Part shown: positions 1 to 5,731 of the stretch, piece by piece | Position numbering within the stretch: position 1 is the first letter of the stretch | Layout of the letters: every line of letters begins with the position of its first letter | Assembly (NCBI GenBank): GCA_902827055.1 | Contig: CADEHD010000144.1 | Coordinates: 1 to 5,731, forward strand | Origin: an uncultured Chloroflexota bacterium | Lineage (GTDB): Bacteria > Chloroflexota > Dehalococcoidia > UBA2979 | Direction: 5' to 3' | Length of the DNA stretch: 5,731 bases | The notes under the pieces: generated by a model | What the model saw: only the letters and a program-made list of their open reading frames with translations | What the model was told of the DNA's origin: nothing | Databases searched by the model: none | Position numbers and translations under genes: made by a program

Positions 1-54
1 ACGCGCTATTCCTTGCCGCGCGCGGCGGTTCGCGAGCGGCAAGGAATAGCGCGT
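1..54. repeat. Perfect 19-bp inverted repeat over the start of the first gene
   Basis: Bases 1-19 (ACGCGCTATTCCTTGCCGC) are the exact reverse complement of bases 36-54, with a 16-base loop (20-35). The right arm contains the AAGGAA ribosome binding site (41-46) and the first two bases of the GTG start at 53. If transcribed, the folded RNA would bury the initiation signals of the redox gene. The repeat runs to the first base of the window, so it may extend further left. Two explanations fit: a real translation-controlling or terminator-like hairpin, or a fold-back artefact at a contig end. There is no T-run, so a simple intrinsic terminator is not favoured. Confidence 0.85.
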
Positions 55-862
55 GCCGGTCATCCCCAAGCCGGACCAGGTGGCCATCGCGCAGCACCTG
101 ATCGAGCACCTCGCGGGCCGCGTGGGCATCGATGTCTGGACGCGTCCCGAGTCGGCGATCATCCTCCCCGACCGCGATCCCTGCGAGCACTGCGACGACG
201 TCGTCACGGTGATGCGCGAGCTGGTCTCCCTGAACTCGATGCTCTCCGTCACGCGCTACGACCTGGACCGCCACGCGGACCGCGCGGCACAGGAGGGCAT
301 CGATCGCGCGCCCACCACGGTGCTGCGCGGGCACGGGGCGCGGGTCCACTTCGTCGGCTACTTCTCCGGGCTGCTCTTCCCGGTCTTCGTCGACACGCTG
401 GTGCTGGTAGGCGCCGGGGCGGCCCCCCTCCAGGCAGAATCACGAGCGACGCTCGCCGGGCTCACGGCGCCGATCAGCCTCGAGCTGCTGGTAGCACCGT
501 ACGATCCGCTGTCCGCCTACATGATCCGACTGGCGTCGGCGCTCGCGGTGGAGCAGCACGCGATTCGATTCACGGCCATCGAGATGTCGGAGTTCCCGGT
601 GTTCGCCGCGCAGCGATCGCTCACTGAGGTCCCGACGACAGTCATCAACGGCCGTCGCTTCACGGGGCTCTTCTCGGAAGTTGAGCTGGTCGAGCAGATC
701 CGCCGCATCGTGGCTGGCGAGCAGGAGCCGGTGATCCGAGAGCGCACGGCGGCCAGCCCGTACTTCACGGCCGAGCAGGCGCGCGCGATGGCCGCGGCAT
801 CCGCGCAGGAGTCCGCTCCCCCGGAGCAGCCGCCCGCAGGCCTGTTCGTCCCAGGACGCTGA
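53..862 (+). CDS. Tandem thioredoxin-fold (glutaredoxin/PDO-like) protein, second site degenerate
   Basis: This 269-aa cytoplasmic protein looks like two fused thioredoxin folds, as in archaeal and bacterial protein disulfide oxidoreductases (PDO, glutaredoxin-like). Domain 1 (about residues 20-120) has a CEHC redox pair at Cys44/Cys47 and a cis-proline candidate at Pro87 in RAPTTVL. Domain 2 (about 140-220) keeps the family frame, including Pro194 in EVPTTVING and the EFP segment at 180-182. Where the family has CPYC it reads DPLS (151-154), so both cysteines are gone. The C-terminal 35 residues are Ala/Pro/Glu-rich and probably disordered. The likely role is thiol-disulfide exchange through domain 1 only, with domain 2 structural or for partner binding. 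The GTG start is chosen because an in-frame TAG lies at 47-49, just upstream, and AAGGAA (41-46) sits 6 bases before it; the MPVIPKPDQ N-terminus is plausible. The start lies inside the inverted repeat. The gene converges with the peptidase gene, 27 bp away. The fold call is fairly sure; the substrate is unknown. Confidence 0.82.
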   Translation: MPVIPKPDQVAIAQHLIEHLAGRVGIDVWTRPESAIILPDRDPCEHCDDVVTVMRELVSLNSMLSVTRYDLDRHADRAAQEGIDRAPTTVLRGHGARVHFVGYFSGLLFPVFVDTLVLVGAGAAPLQAESRATLAGLTAPISLELLVAPYDPLSAYMIRLASALAVEQHAIRFTAIEMSEFPVFAAQRSLTEVPTTVINGRRFTGLFSEVELVEQIRRIVAGEQEPVIRERTAASPYFTAEQARAMAAASAQESAPPEQPPAGLFVPGR

Positions 863-889
863 CCTCGAGGCCGGTGTCCCGAGGACGCG

Positions 890-2314
890 CTACCCCTCGG
901 CGCGCGCTCCGGGCTTCCGACGCAGCATCATCACCGCCCCGCCGCCGAGGATGAGCGCCAGCAGCACCGTCCCGGCGAGCACGGCGCGCCCCGGCGGCGG
1001 CCGGCCCTCGGGGCGGGCGGCGGCGGCGGCGCCATCCGGCCCGCCCGGTGCCGCGGGACCGGCCGGCGCGCTGCTCGACCCACCCTGTGGCGACGTCGTG
1101 GACTGCCCGCTGCCACTCGGGAATCCGAGGGGTGGGCGTGTGGCCTCGGTCACGGGCGCCGTCCCGGCCGTCGGTGTCGCGAACGTGAGTTCCGCGAGGT
1201 TCTTCGACTTCCGCCACTCGTTGTAGAGGCCGTTCTGATCGAAGCCGTACACCTTGCGCAGCGCGTCATCCATCGATGTGCCCGCCCGGAACGTCCGGAA
1301 GAGCTCAGCGAACTTCGGCTGTCCGTAGGTCTTGATGAGGTGGTCGACGGTGGAGAACGACTGGCCGTAGAAGAGGTTCACTTCCTCGGGCCGGTTCGTC
1401 GCGGACTGCATCGAGCGCAGGTTCAGCGGGCCGTTCGACATGATCGCAAGGGCCAGCGCGCCGAGGTAGCCACCGCCCGGCGAGCTCTGTGCCCACACGG
1501 CGGTTCCCTCGTCGATCCACGACGGGAGCGAGCCGAAGGGCCCGTCCCCGGCGACGTGCGTGACGATGTGCCCCACCTCGTGGCGCACGATGTCGACGTC
1601 CGGCACGAAGACGAGCACGAGGTCGGGGGCGACGCGGGTGCCGCCGGTCTGCACGGAGGCGTCGAACGCGCGCCCACGTGGTCGCTGCGCCGCCTCGCCA
1701 TCGGACTCGGAGGCGTACACGACGACCTTGATCGGGTACTCGACGGTCGTCTCGAGGAGGTCGCCGGTCTGCTTGAGGCTGGTGCGCGTCGCGTCGAGGG
1801 CGATCTGCGCGCGGTTCTCGTTGGCGCCGTACCAGAACACGGTCACGGGTGGCGCGGTGCCCTCGGTGCGGCTGCGCCACTGGTACCGCCCGTCGAGGAA
1901 CACGAACTCGCGTTCCGGACTCGAGAGGCGCGTGCCTGTCGTGTCCTCGAACTCCCAGTGGTAGCTGAACGTGGAACCGACGGGGATGTAGCGCTCAGCG
2001 CCGTTCGTCGTGAGCGCGAACGAGAGGTCGAGCTCGGTGCCGGGGGACACGGTGGCGTCGCCGCTCCCGCCGACGTCGGCGTCCGGGTTGCGGACCTTGT
2101 AGATGAGACGTGCGCTCTTCAGCCCCGCGGCAGCGCGGACTCGAGTGTTGAACGTCAGACCGGCCGGGTTGTCGGTCCGCTCGGACTGACTCACCACCTC
2201 AATGCTGTCGGCGCTCGCAGGAGGCGAGACGACGGCAGCAAGCCCCAGCACGGACAGCAGGAGGAACAGCAACAGGCTCGAGGCCGCGCGCCTGGTCGGG
2301 GAAACTCGAGTCAC
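890..2314 (-). CDS. Secreted, C-terminally membrane-anchored peptidase MA-family (HExxH) metallopeptidase
   Basis: This is a 474-aa predicted zinc peptidase on the outer face of the membrane. An N-terminal signal peptide has basic residues (R3, R8, R9), a Leu-rich core (14-29) and a likely cut after ASA (33-35). Residues 36-140 form a beta-rich region resembling an Ig-like or accessory fold. The catalytic region contains HEVGH (His245, Glu246, His249) and Glu269 in WIDEGTA, 20 residues on, which is the gluzincin pattern of the peptidase MA-like family. A Ser/Gly/Pro/Ala-rich linker (about 380-441) leads to one transmembrane helix (about 444-464) and a basic cytoplasmic tail with RRK. The natural substrate cannot be told from sequence; cell-wall or surface-protein processing is only a guess. 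The GTG at 2314 is preferred to an upstream TTG at 2338 because GGGAGG lies 7 bases before it and the signal peptide then begins correctly. The gene lies 85 bp downstream of prfB on the same strand, so read-through from prfB is possible. No convincing terminator is seen in that gap. Confidence 0.85.
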   Translation of the reverse strand: MTRVSPTRRAASSLLLFLLLSVLGLAAVVSPPASADSIEVVSQSERTDNPAGLTFNTRVRAAAGLKSARLIYKVRNPDADVGGSGDATVSPGTELDLSFALTTNGAERYIPVGSTFSYHWEFEDTTGTRLSSPEREFVFLDGRYQWRSRTEGTAPPVTVFWYGANENRAQIALDATRTSLKQTGDLLETTVEYPIKVVVYASESDGEAAQRPRGRAFDASVQTGGTRVAPDLVLVFVPDVDIVRHEVGHIVTHVAGDGPFGSLPSWIDEGTAVWAQSSPGGGYLGALALAIMSNGPLNLRSMQSATNRPEEVNLFYGQSFSTVDHLIKTYGQPKFAELFRTFRAGTSMDDALRKVYGFDQNGLYNEWRKSKNLAELTFATPTAGTAPVTEATRPPLGFPSGSGQSTTSPQGGSSSAPAGPAAPGGPDGAAAAARPEGRPPPGRAVLAGTVLLALILGGGAVMMLRRKPGARAEG

Positions 2315-2321
2315 GTGGTCG

Positions 2322-2327
2322 CCTCCC
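2322..2327 (-). promoter_or_regulatory. Ribosome binding site that fixes the peptidase start
   Basis: On the minus strand, GGGAGG lies 7 bases before the GTG at 2314. This match to the anti-Shine-Dalgarno sequence, at ideal spacing, favours the 474-aa product. The TTG start 24 bases upstream would place this motif inside the coding region. Confidence 0.7.
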
Positions 2328-2399
2328 GCGGCGTGCAACGCCTGGCGCCGCAGCGCCCCGCACAGTGGAGTTCCCCGGCACTCGCCGAGGGCGGCCGGA

Positions 2400-3534
2400 C
2401 TACCCGGCCTGCGCTTCGCTCTCCAGCCCTACCTGCAGCGTGAGATAGGCTCGCATGAACCCGTCGAGGCCGCCATCGAGGACTCGACTGGTGTCGCTCG
2501 TCTCCTCGGCGGTGCGCAGGTCCTTCACCATCTTGTACGGCTGCAACACATAGGATCGGATCTGGTTGCCCCAGCCCGGTTCGACGTGCACGCCCCTGAT
2601 CTTCGCACGCTCGATCTCGCGCTTCTCGAGCTCCAGCTCGAGCAGTCGCGACTTCAGGACGAGCATGGCCGATTCCTTGTTGCGTCCTTGCGACCGCTCG
2701 TTCTGGCATGTCACCACGATGCCCGTGGGCAGGTGCGTGATCCGGACTGCGGTGTCGTTCTTCTGGACGTTCTGGCCGCCGTGCCCGCTCGCACGATAGG
2801 TGTCGATCCGGAGGTCGTCCGGCGCGATCTCGATGTCGATGTCCTCGCTCGCCTCGGCCTCTGGCATGACCTCGACGAGGGCGAAGGAGGTGTGGCGTGA
2901 TGCCGAGGCGTCGAACGGCGAGATGCGCACGAGCCGGTGCACGCCCCGCTCGGAGCGCAGCAGGCCGTAGGCGTACTCACCCACGATGCGCACCTCAACG
3001 GACTTGATGCCCGCCTCCTCACCCGAGGAGATCGCGAGGATCTCGGACTTGAAGCGGTGCTGCTCGGCCCACCGGAGGTACATCCGGAGGAGCATCTCGG
3101 CCCAGTCCTGCGCCTCGGTGCCACCCGCGCCGGCGTGCACGGAGAGCACTGCGTGGCGACGGTCGTACGGTCCGCCGAGCATCAGCCCGAGCTCGAGGTC
3201 GGCGAAGCGGGTCTCGAGGAGCGCAAGGTCACGATCCACGTCGGCCAGGAGGGCGGGGCGCTCGTCCTCCGGGGCGTCGCCCACGAGTTCGATCAGCCCC
3301 TCGAAATCGGCGATCTCGCGCTCGAGGTCAGCCCACGTCGTGAGCGTCCCCTCGAGCCGCGACAGCTCCTGCAGCACCTTCTGCGCGTGCTGCTGGTCGT
3401 TCCAGAGGTCGGGTGCCTGCGACTGCTGCCTCAGCGGGACCAGCCGCGCCTCGATGCCAGGGAGGTCAAAGGCGCCCCCGGACGTCGTCGAAGCGGGCTC
3501 TGAGGGCGGCCAGGCGACCGAGCAGTTCTTCCAT
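2400..3534 (-). CDS. prfB: Peptide chain release factor 2, made by programmed +1 frameshift
   Basis: RF2 recognises UGA and UAA stop codons in the ribosomal A site and triggers peptidyl-tRNA hydrolysis. Translation from ATG at 3534 gives 22 codons (beginning MEELLGRLAALRA, ending VRGRL) and meets TGA at 3468-3466. A +1 slip at CTT then continues as DLPGIEARL to TAG at 2402-2400, making 377 aa, close to the 365 aa of the E. coli protein. Diagnostic residues are SPF at 205-207, the RF2 stop-codon-reading tripeptide, and GGQ at 252-254, the catalytic loop that enters the peptidyl transferase centre. The order is helical N-terminal domain (about 1-115), recognition superdomain, GGQ domain, then the GRNKESAM segment and C-terminal helices. 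His251 precedes GGQ where Ala or Pro is common. The second frame alone could start at ATG 3542, but it would give an unrelated N-terminus. The ribosome binding site at the chosen start is poor: a G-run only one base upstream. The slip makes expression self-limiting, because ample RF2 terminates at the early TGA. The upstream gene is divergent. Confidence 0.95.
3465..3480 (-). promoter_or_regulatory. prfB programmed +1 frameshift signal
   Basis: On the minus strand the sequence reads CGG GGG CGC CTT TGA C. This matches the classic RF2 recoding element: a G-rich Shine-Dalgarno-like stretch, three spacer bases, a CTT slippery codon (3471-3469), then in-frame TGA (3468-3466) followed by C, the weak termination context. 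The E. coli element AGG GGG TAT CTT TGA C has the same spacing. Skipping one T joins VRGRL to DLPGIE, and both halves then read as RF2. When RF2 is scarce the ribosome pauses at UGA and slips, restoring RF2 supply. Confidence 0.93.
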
Positions 3535-3642
3535 GCCCCCATGTTCGCACGATGGCCCCGCGAGGACGATCCGCCCTCCAGGGGGACCACTCCCGCATCC
3601 GGGCAAGTCGCTAACGAATCCGCCAGTGGCGCACGACACGTA

Positions 3643-3658
3643 TGTGATCAGTATCACC
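3643..3658. promoter_or_regulatory. CRP/FNR-like operator candidate in the prfB-cupredoxin divergent region
   Basis: TGTGA TCAGTA TCACC contains a perfect 5-bp dyad (GTGAT / ATCAC, 4-base centre) and matches the CRP consensus TGTGA-N6-TCACA at nine of ten fixed positions. It ends 40 bases before the cupredoxin GTG, a sensible place for a transcription factor to act on that gene; the prfB start is 108 bases away on the other side. I could not place convincing -35/-10 boxes in the rest of the 164-bp intergenic region. The identity of the regulator is inference only. Confidence 0.4.
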
Positions 3659-3681
3659 GCTGCCGCTCGGCGGCGGGCCAT

Positions 3682-3690
3682 AGAAGGAGG
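3682..3690 (+). promoter_or_regulatory. Strong ribosome binding site of the cupredoxin gene
   Basis: AGAAGGAGG is a near-perfect Shine-Dalgarno sequence, 8 bases before the GTG at 3699. It is the strongest initiation signal in the window, suggests high expression of the copper protein, and settles its start. Confidence 0.8.
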
Positions 3691-3698
3691 GGACAGGC

Positions 3699-4328
3699 GT
3701 GCACGAGGGACAGCGGGGGAGAACGCGCGGTGCGATCGCGCGGGCACTGGGGCTTGCGGCAGCGGTGGGACTCGGAGCCCTCGCGTTGCCAGCGGCGGTC
3801 TTCGCGCAGGCGGCGCCGATCAACGTCGAGCTGAGCGAGTTCGCGATCAAGGCCGGGGCGACTTCCGCGGCGGCCGGGACGGTGAACTTCGCCGCGAAGA
3901 ACGTGGGCGCGAACAACCACGAGATCGTCATCGTGCGCTCGAGCGCGGCACCGGGCTCGCTGCCCCTGAACGCGAGCAACGGCGTGGACGAGGCCCAGGT
4001 ACAGGTAGTGAAGCGCATGGACCGCATCGCCGGGGGCGCCTCGGGCACCCTGTCTGCTGACCTGACGGCGGGTTCGTACATCCTGCTGTGCAACGTCGGC
4101 ACGCACTACCAGCGCGGCATGAACATCGCCTTCACGGTGACGGGTGGCGCCGCAGCGCCCTCGACGGGTGGCGCGGCGCAGGCAGCCCCCGCGGCGCCGA
4201 AGTCCGGCACCGGCGGCTACCTCGATGGCGGTAACGGGCTCGCCCAGCTGGCGCTCGGCGGTCTCGCAGTCGTGTCAGGCGCCGCGGCGCTGGGCGCGGG
4301 CCTGCGCGGGCGACGCCGGGAGGTCTAG
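3699..4328 (+). CDS. Membrane-anchored cupredoxin (type I blue copper protein)
   Basis: This is a 209-aa exported copper protein, probably an extracytoplasmic electron carrier or copper-binding protein. The N-terminus is a signal peptide: basic RGRTRGAIAR, an Ala/Leu/Gly core (17-34) and a likely cut after VFA (34-36). The mature cupredoxin domain (about 40-148) shows a complete type I copper ligand set: His74 in NNHEIV, then Cys131, His136 and Met141 in LCNVGTHYQRGM (C-x4-H-x4-M). An Ala/Pro/Gly linker (149-180) leads to a hydrophobic helix (about 181-202) and a RGRRREV tail, so the domain should sit tethered outside the membrane. The tail segment APKSGTGG just before the helix faintly resembles a sortase signal. 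The GTG start has an excellent AGAAGGAGG ribosome binding site (3682-3690) 8 bases upstream. No oxidase, nitrite reductase or copper transporter gene lies nearby to name its redox partner. The fold and ligands are clear; the partner is unknown. Confidence 0.9.
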   Translation: MHEGQRGRTRGAIARALGLAAAVGLGALALPAAVFAQAAPINVELSEFAIKAGATSAAAGTVNFAAKNVGANNHEIVIVRSSAAPGSLPLNASNGVDEAQVQVVKRMDRIAGGASGTLSADLTAGSYILLCNVGTHYQRGMNIAFTVTGGAAAPSTGGAAQAAPAAPKSGTGGYLDGGNGLAQLALGGLAVVSGAAALGAGLRGRRREV

Positions 4329-4346
4329 CCCCCCATCGGTCGTTCT

Positions 4347-4374
4347 GGCGAGGGCGTCACGGGATGCCCTCGTC
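4347..4374. terminator. Hairpin between convergent cupredoxin and folD genes
   Basis: CGAGGGCGTC (4349-4358) pairs with GATGCCCTCG (4363-4372) around an ACGG loop, with one G-T pair. The stem can extend by a G-T and a G-C pair to 4347/4374. It lies 18 bases after the cupredoxin stop and 38 bases beyond the folD stop, where a two-way terminator is expected. No T-run follows on either strand, so it may act as a weak intrinsic terminator or as an RNA 3' end stabiliser. Confidence 0.6.
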
Positions 4375-4412
4375 TCACCCCTTACGTACGGGGCTATCGA
4401 GTCGGCCGGCTG

Positions 4413-5288
4413 TCACCCGCCCGCTGCCCGCAGGGTGTTGGAGATCACCATCGTCACGGTCATGGGGCCGACGCCGCCGGGTACCGGGGTGATCGCCGAG
4501 GCGACCTCGGACACCGAGGCGTAGTCGACGTCGCCGACGAGCCGTGAGCCGCTCTTCCGACTCGCGTCCGCGATGCGGTTCACACCCACATCGATCACCA
4601 CGGCGCCGGCACGCACCATCGAGGCGTCCACGGTCCCGGGCCGCCCTGCCGCTACGACCAGGATCTCGGCCTCGCGGGTGACTGCCCCGAGGTCGCGCGT
4701 ACCGGTGTGCGCGAGCGTGACGGTCGCGTTGCCGCCGACGGCCTTCTGCGACAGCAGCACGGAGAGCGGACGCCCGACCAGCATCGAGCGGCCCACGATC
4801 ACGACTCTGGCGCCGGCGGGGTCGTTGCCGGTGCGCAGCAGCATCTGCTGCACGCCGAGCGGCGTGGCCGGAACGGTATACGGCGAGCCCTCCATGAGCA
4901 GCCCGAGGTTGAACGGGTGCAACCCATCAACATCCTTGCGCGGGTCGATGGCGCGGATGATGACCTGCTCGTTGACCTGCGGCGGCAGGGGCAGCTGCAC
5001 CAGGATGCCCGTGACGGTGGGGTCGGCGTTGAGGCGCTGCACCTCGGCCAGGACGCGCTCGTGCGAGGTGTCCGCGGGCAGCCGGATGGTGTCGGAGTCC
5101 ATGCCCGCCTCGGCGCAGCCCCTGGTCTTGCTCGCCACGTAGGACTGGGAGCCGGGGTCGTCCCCCACGAGGACGGCGACGAGCTTCGGGCGCGCGTGCT
5201 CGGTCTCGACGTGCGCCTGCACGCGGGCCGCGATCTCCGCGCGCACCTCGGAGGCCATCGCCGCGCCATCGATGATCCGTGCCGCCAT
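4413..5288 (-). CDS. folD: Bifunctional methylenetetrahydrofolate dehydrogenase / methenyltetrahydrofolate cyclohydrolase
   Basis: FolD interconverts 5,10-methylene-, 5,10-methenyl- and 10-formyl-tetrahydrofolate in the cytoplasm, supplying one-carbon units for purines and formyl-Met-tRNA. The 291-aa length is normal (E. coli 288). The N-terminal catalytic domain has Tyr50 and Lys54 in SYVASKTRGC, Gln98 in VQLPLP and Asp121 in KDVDGLHPFN, matching the known active-site residues. The Rossmann-type NADP-binding region includes GRSMLVGRP (166-174), and the C-terminus has the signature PVPGGVGPMT. The usual PCTP motif reads PATP (140-143), so its cysteine is replaced by Ala, a tolerated variant. 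The ATG at 5288 is preceded by GAGGGG (5295-5300) with 6-base spacing; the frame stays open upstream, but that part has no family resemblance. The remains of a Nudix gene lie 76 bp upstream on the same strand and may share a transcript. I saw no clear riboswitch or promoter in that gap. Confidence 0.96.
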   Translation of the reverse strand: MAARIIDGAAMASEVRAEIAARVQAHVETEHARPKLVAVLVGDDPGSQSYVASKTRGCAEAGMDSDTIRLPADTSHERVLAEVQRLNADPTVTGILVQLPLPPQVNEQVIIRAIDPRKDVDGLHPFNLGLLMEGSPYTVPATPLGVQQMLLRTGNDPAGARVVIVGRSMLVGRPLSVLLSQKAVGGNATVTLAHTGTRDLGAVTREAEILVVAAGRPGTVDASMVRAGAVVIDVGVNRIADASRKSGSRLVGDVDYASVSEVASAITPVPGGVGPMTVTMVISNTLRAAGG

Positions 5289-5364
5289 CTGCTGCCCCTC
5301 GTTCCGCCGACTCAACCCGAGGCGGTCACAGTACCTCGCGCCGCGCGCTGATTCGAGGCGCCGC

Positions 5365-5731
5365 CTAGCCCTTGCGCGAGTCGATGGACTCCACGAGCAG
5401 TGGGTGCGGCGGCAGGTTGCCGCGCAGGATCGGTCCGAGGAGCGCCCCGAGCTGCCTCGGAACGAACAGGCCGAGGGTCGCGGCGATCTCCCCGAGGCTG
5501 AACTAGCGCGACTCCCGAGGTGGCGAGGCGCTCGTCCTCGTCGGGATTGACGTGGTCCGCTGGAATCTCGTAGGCGTCCAGCCAGCACAGGTAGTAGCGC
5601 TCGCGCGTCTCCACCAGACCCTCGCGAGGCGAGAGCACACCGATCCAGCTCCTCGTCCACACGCACGGACCGAGGGGTGCCTCGGCGAGGCCGATCTCCT
5701 CGGCGAGTTCGCGGATCGCGGCCGCTTCGTG
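5365..5731 (-). pseudogene. Nudix hydrolase, 5' end outside the window, frameshift plus in-frame TAG
   Basis: Nudix hydrolases cleave nucleoside diphosphates linked to another group. The window edge cuts the gene inside the Nudix box: the first codons read HEAAAIRELAEEIGL, which matches the RE-x2-EE-x-G half of G-x5-E-x7-RE-U-x-EE-x-G-U. The domain continues (WTRSWIGVLS, RERYYLCWLDAYEIP, NPDEDERLATS) to about 5516. The family-like sequence then moves to another frame, reading FSLGEIAATLGLFVPRQ and ending LLVESIDSRKG at TAG 5367-5365. In the second frame, bases just before the join read GAG TCG CGC TAG TTC AGC. The family usually has a Trp there (RWFSL), so TAG may replace TGG (5505-5503), and one G appears missing from the run at 5514-5516. 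A single extra base after CTA could also join the halves. Unshifted, the frame runs on as Arg/Pro/Ala-rich nonsense to TGA at 5314-5312. This is either a decaying gene or sequence error. The substrate cannot be named. Confidence 0.75.

Noticed and set aside
15..26. 12-bp palindrome GCCGCGCGCGGC near the window start
   Set aside because: It is made only of alternating G and C in GC-rich DNA and competes with the much longer 19-bp stem, so it is probably incidental.
13..627. 204-codon plus-strand frame starting inside the left inverted repeat
   Set aside because: Its product is Arg/Gly/Ala/Pro-rich, and it overlaps the thioredoxin-fold gene in another frame, so it is a shadow.
863..889. CCTCG/CGAGG dyad between the redox gene and the peptidase
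   Set aside because: The stem is only five base pairs with a 12-base loop and no T-run, which is too weak to call a terminator.
2315..2338. TTG at 2338 as an earlier start for the peptidase
   Set aside because: It has no good ribosome binding site of its own, adds eight residues before a well-formed signal peptide, and puts the GGGAGG motif inside the gene.
1340..2443. Long 367-codon open frame on the plus strand opposite the peptidase
   Set aside because: It mirrors the peptidase's codon periodicity, has a biased Arg/Gly/Val/Glu composition with no family resemblance, and overlaps a gene with clear catalytic motifs. Open antisense frames are expected at this GC content.
3535..3542. ATG at 3542 as an unshifted start for RF2
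   Set aside because: It would avoid the frameshift but gives an N-terminus unlike RF2, whereas the other frame supplies a helical leader ending precisely at a textbook CTTTGAC site.
4378..4393. Near-palindrome CCCCTTACGTACGGGG after the terminator hairpin
   Set aside because: One mismatch pair interrupts it and there is no loop, so it cannot form a good RNA hairpin. It could be an operator, but nothing else supports that.
5289..5666. Open N-terminal extension of the folD frame
   Set aside because: The extension is Arg/Ser-rich and unlike any FolD. It overlaps the Nudix coding sequence, and the ATG at 5288 has a good ribosome binding site and the normal family length.
1..5731. A new multi-gene defence, mobile or biosynthetic system
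   Set aside because: The genes are recognisable housekeeping or exported proteins on mixed strands. I saw no integrase, transposase, repeat array, toxin-antitoxin pair or reverse transcriptase, so claiming a system would be unsupported.

Overview
This is a GC-rich bacterial chromosome fragment (roughly two thirds G+C by eye, not counted) with strong G/C bias at third codon positions. It holds five complete genes and one partial, apparently damaged gene, and no stretch over 300 bases lacks a gene. The content is mainly housekeeping: translation termination (RF2), one-carbon metabolism (FolD), a disulfide-type redox protein and a Nudix hydrolase. Two exported proteins are each tethered to the membrane by a C-terminal helix. 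Both have a Sec-type signal peptide, a Gly/Ala/Pro-rich linker and a basic tail, a layout that fits a single-membrane bacterium. The peptidase-MA gene, the cupredoxin and a frameshift-controlled prfB together suggest a high-GC Chloroflexota lineage. An actinobacterium-like organism is possible, but the actinobacterial prfB genes I know lack this frameshift. The taxonomic guess is weak.

Layout: a perfect 19-bp inverted repeat (1-54) covers the ribosome binding site and start of a plus-strand tandem thioredoxin-fold protein (53-862), whose second active site has lost both cysteines. Convergent to it is a minus-strand membrane-anchored HExxH metallopeptidase (890-2314). Upstream of the peptidase on the same strand, 85 bp away, is prfB (2400-3534), read through a +1 programmed frameshift at a canonical CTTTGAC site after codon 22. 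A 164-bp divergent intergenic region (3535-3698) carries a CRP/FNR-like palindrome and a strong ribosome binding site for a plus-strand type I copper protein (3699-4328). A strong hairpin (4347-4374) separates that gene from the convergent minus-strand folD (4413-5288). Upstream of folD on the same strand is the C-terminal part of a Nudix hydrolase (5365-5731), cut by the window edge and broken by a frameshift and an apparent in-frame TAG.

The genes do not form one obvious pathway. prfB and the peptidase could be co-transcribed, as could the Nudix gene and folD. I found no CRISPR array, defence island, transposon, tRNA or rRNA, and nothing that supports a new multi-gene system. The points most worth checking are the terminal hairpin, the prfB recoding site, the degenerate second redox site and the broken Nudix gene.
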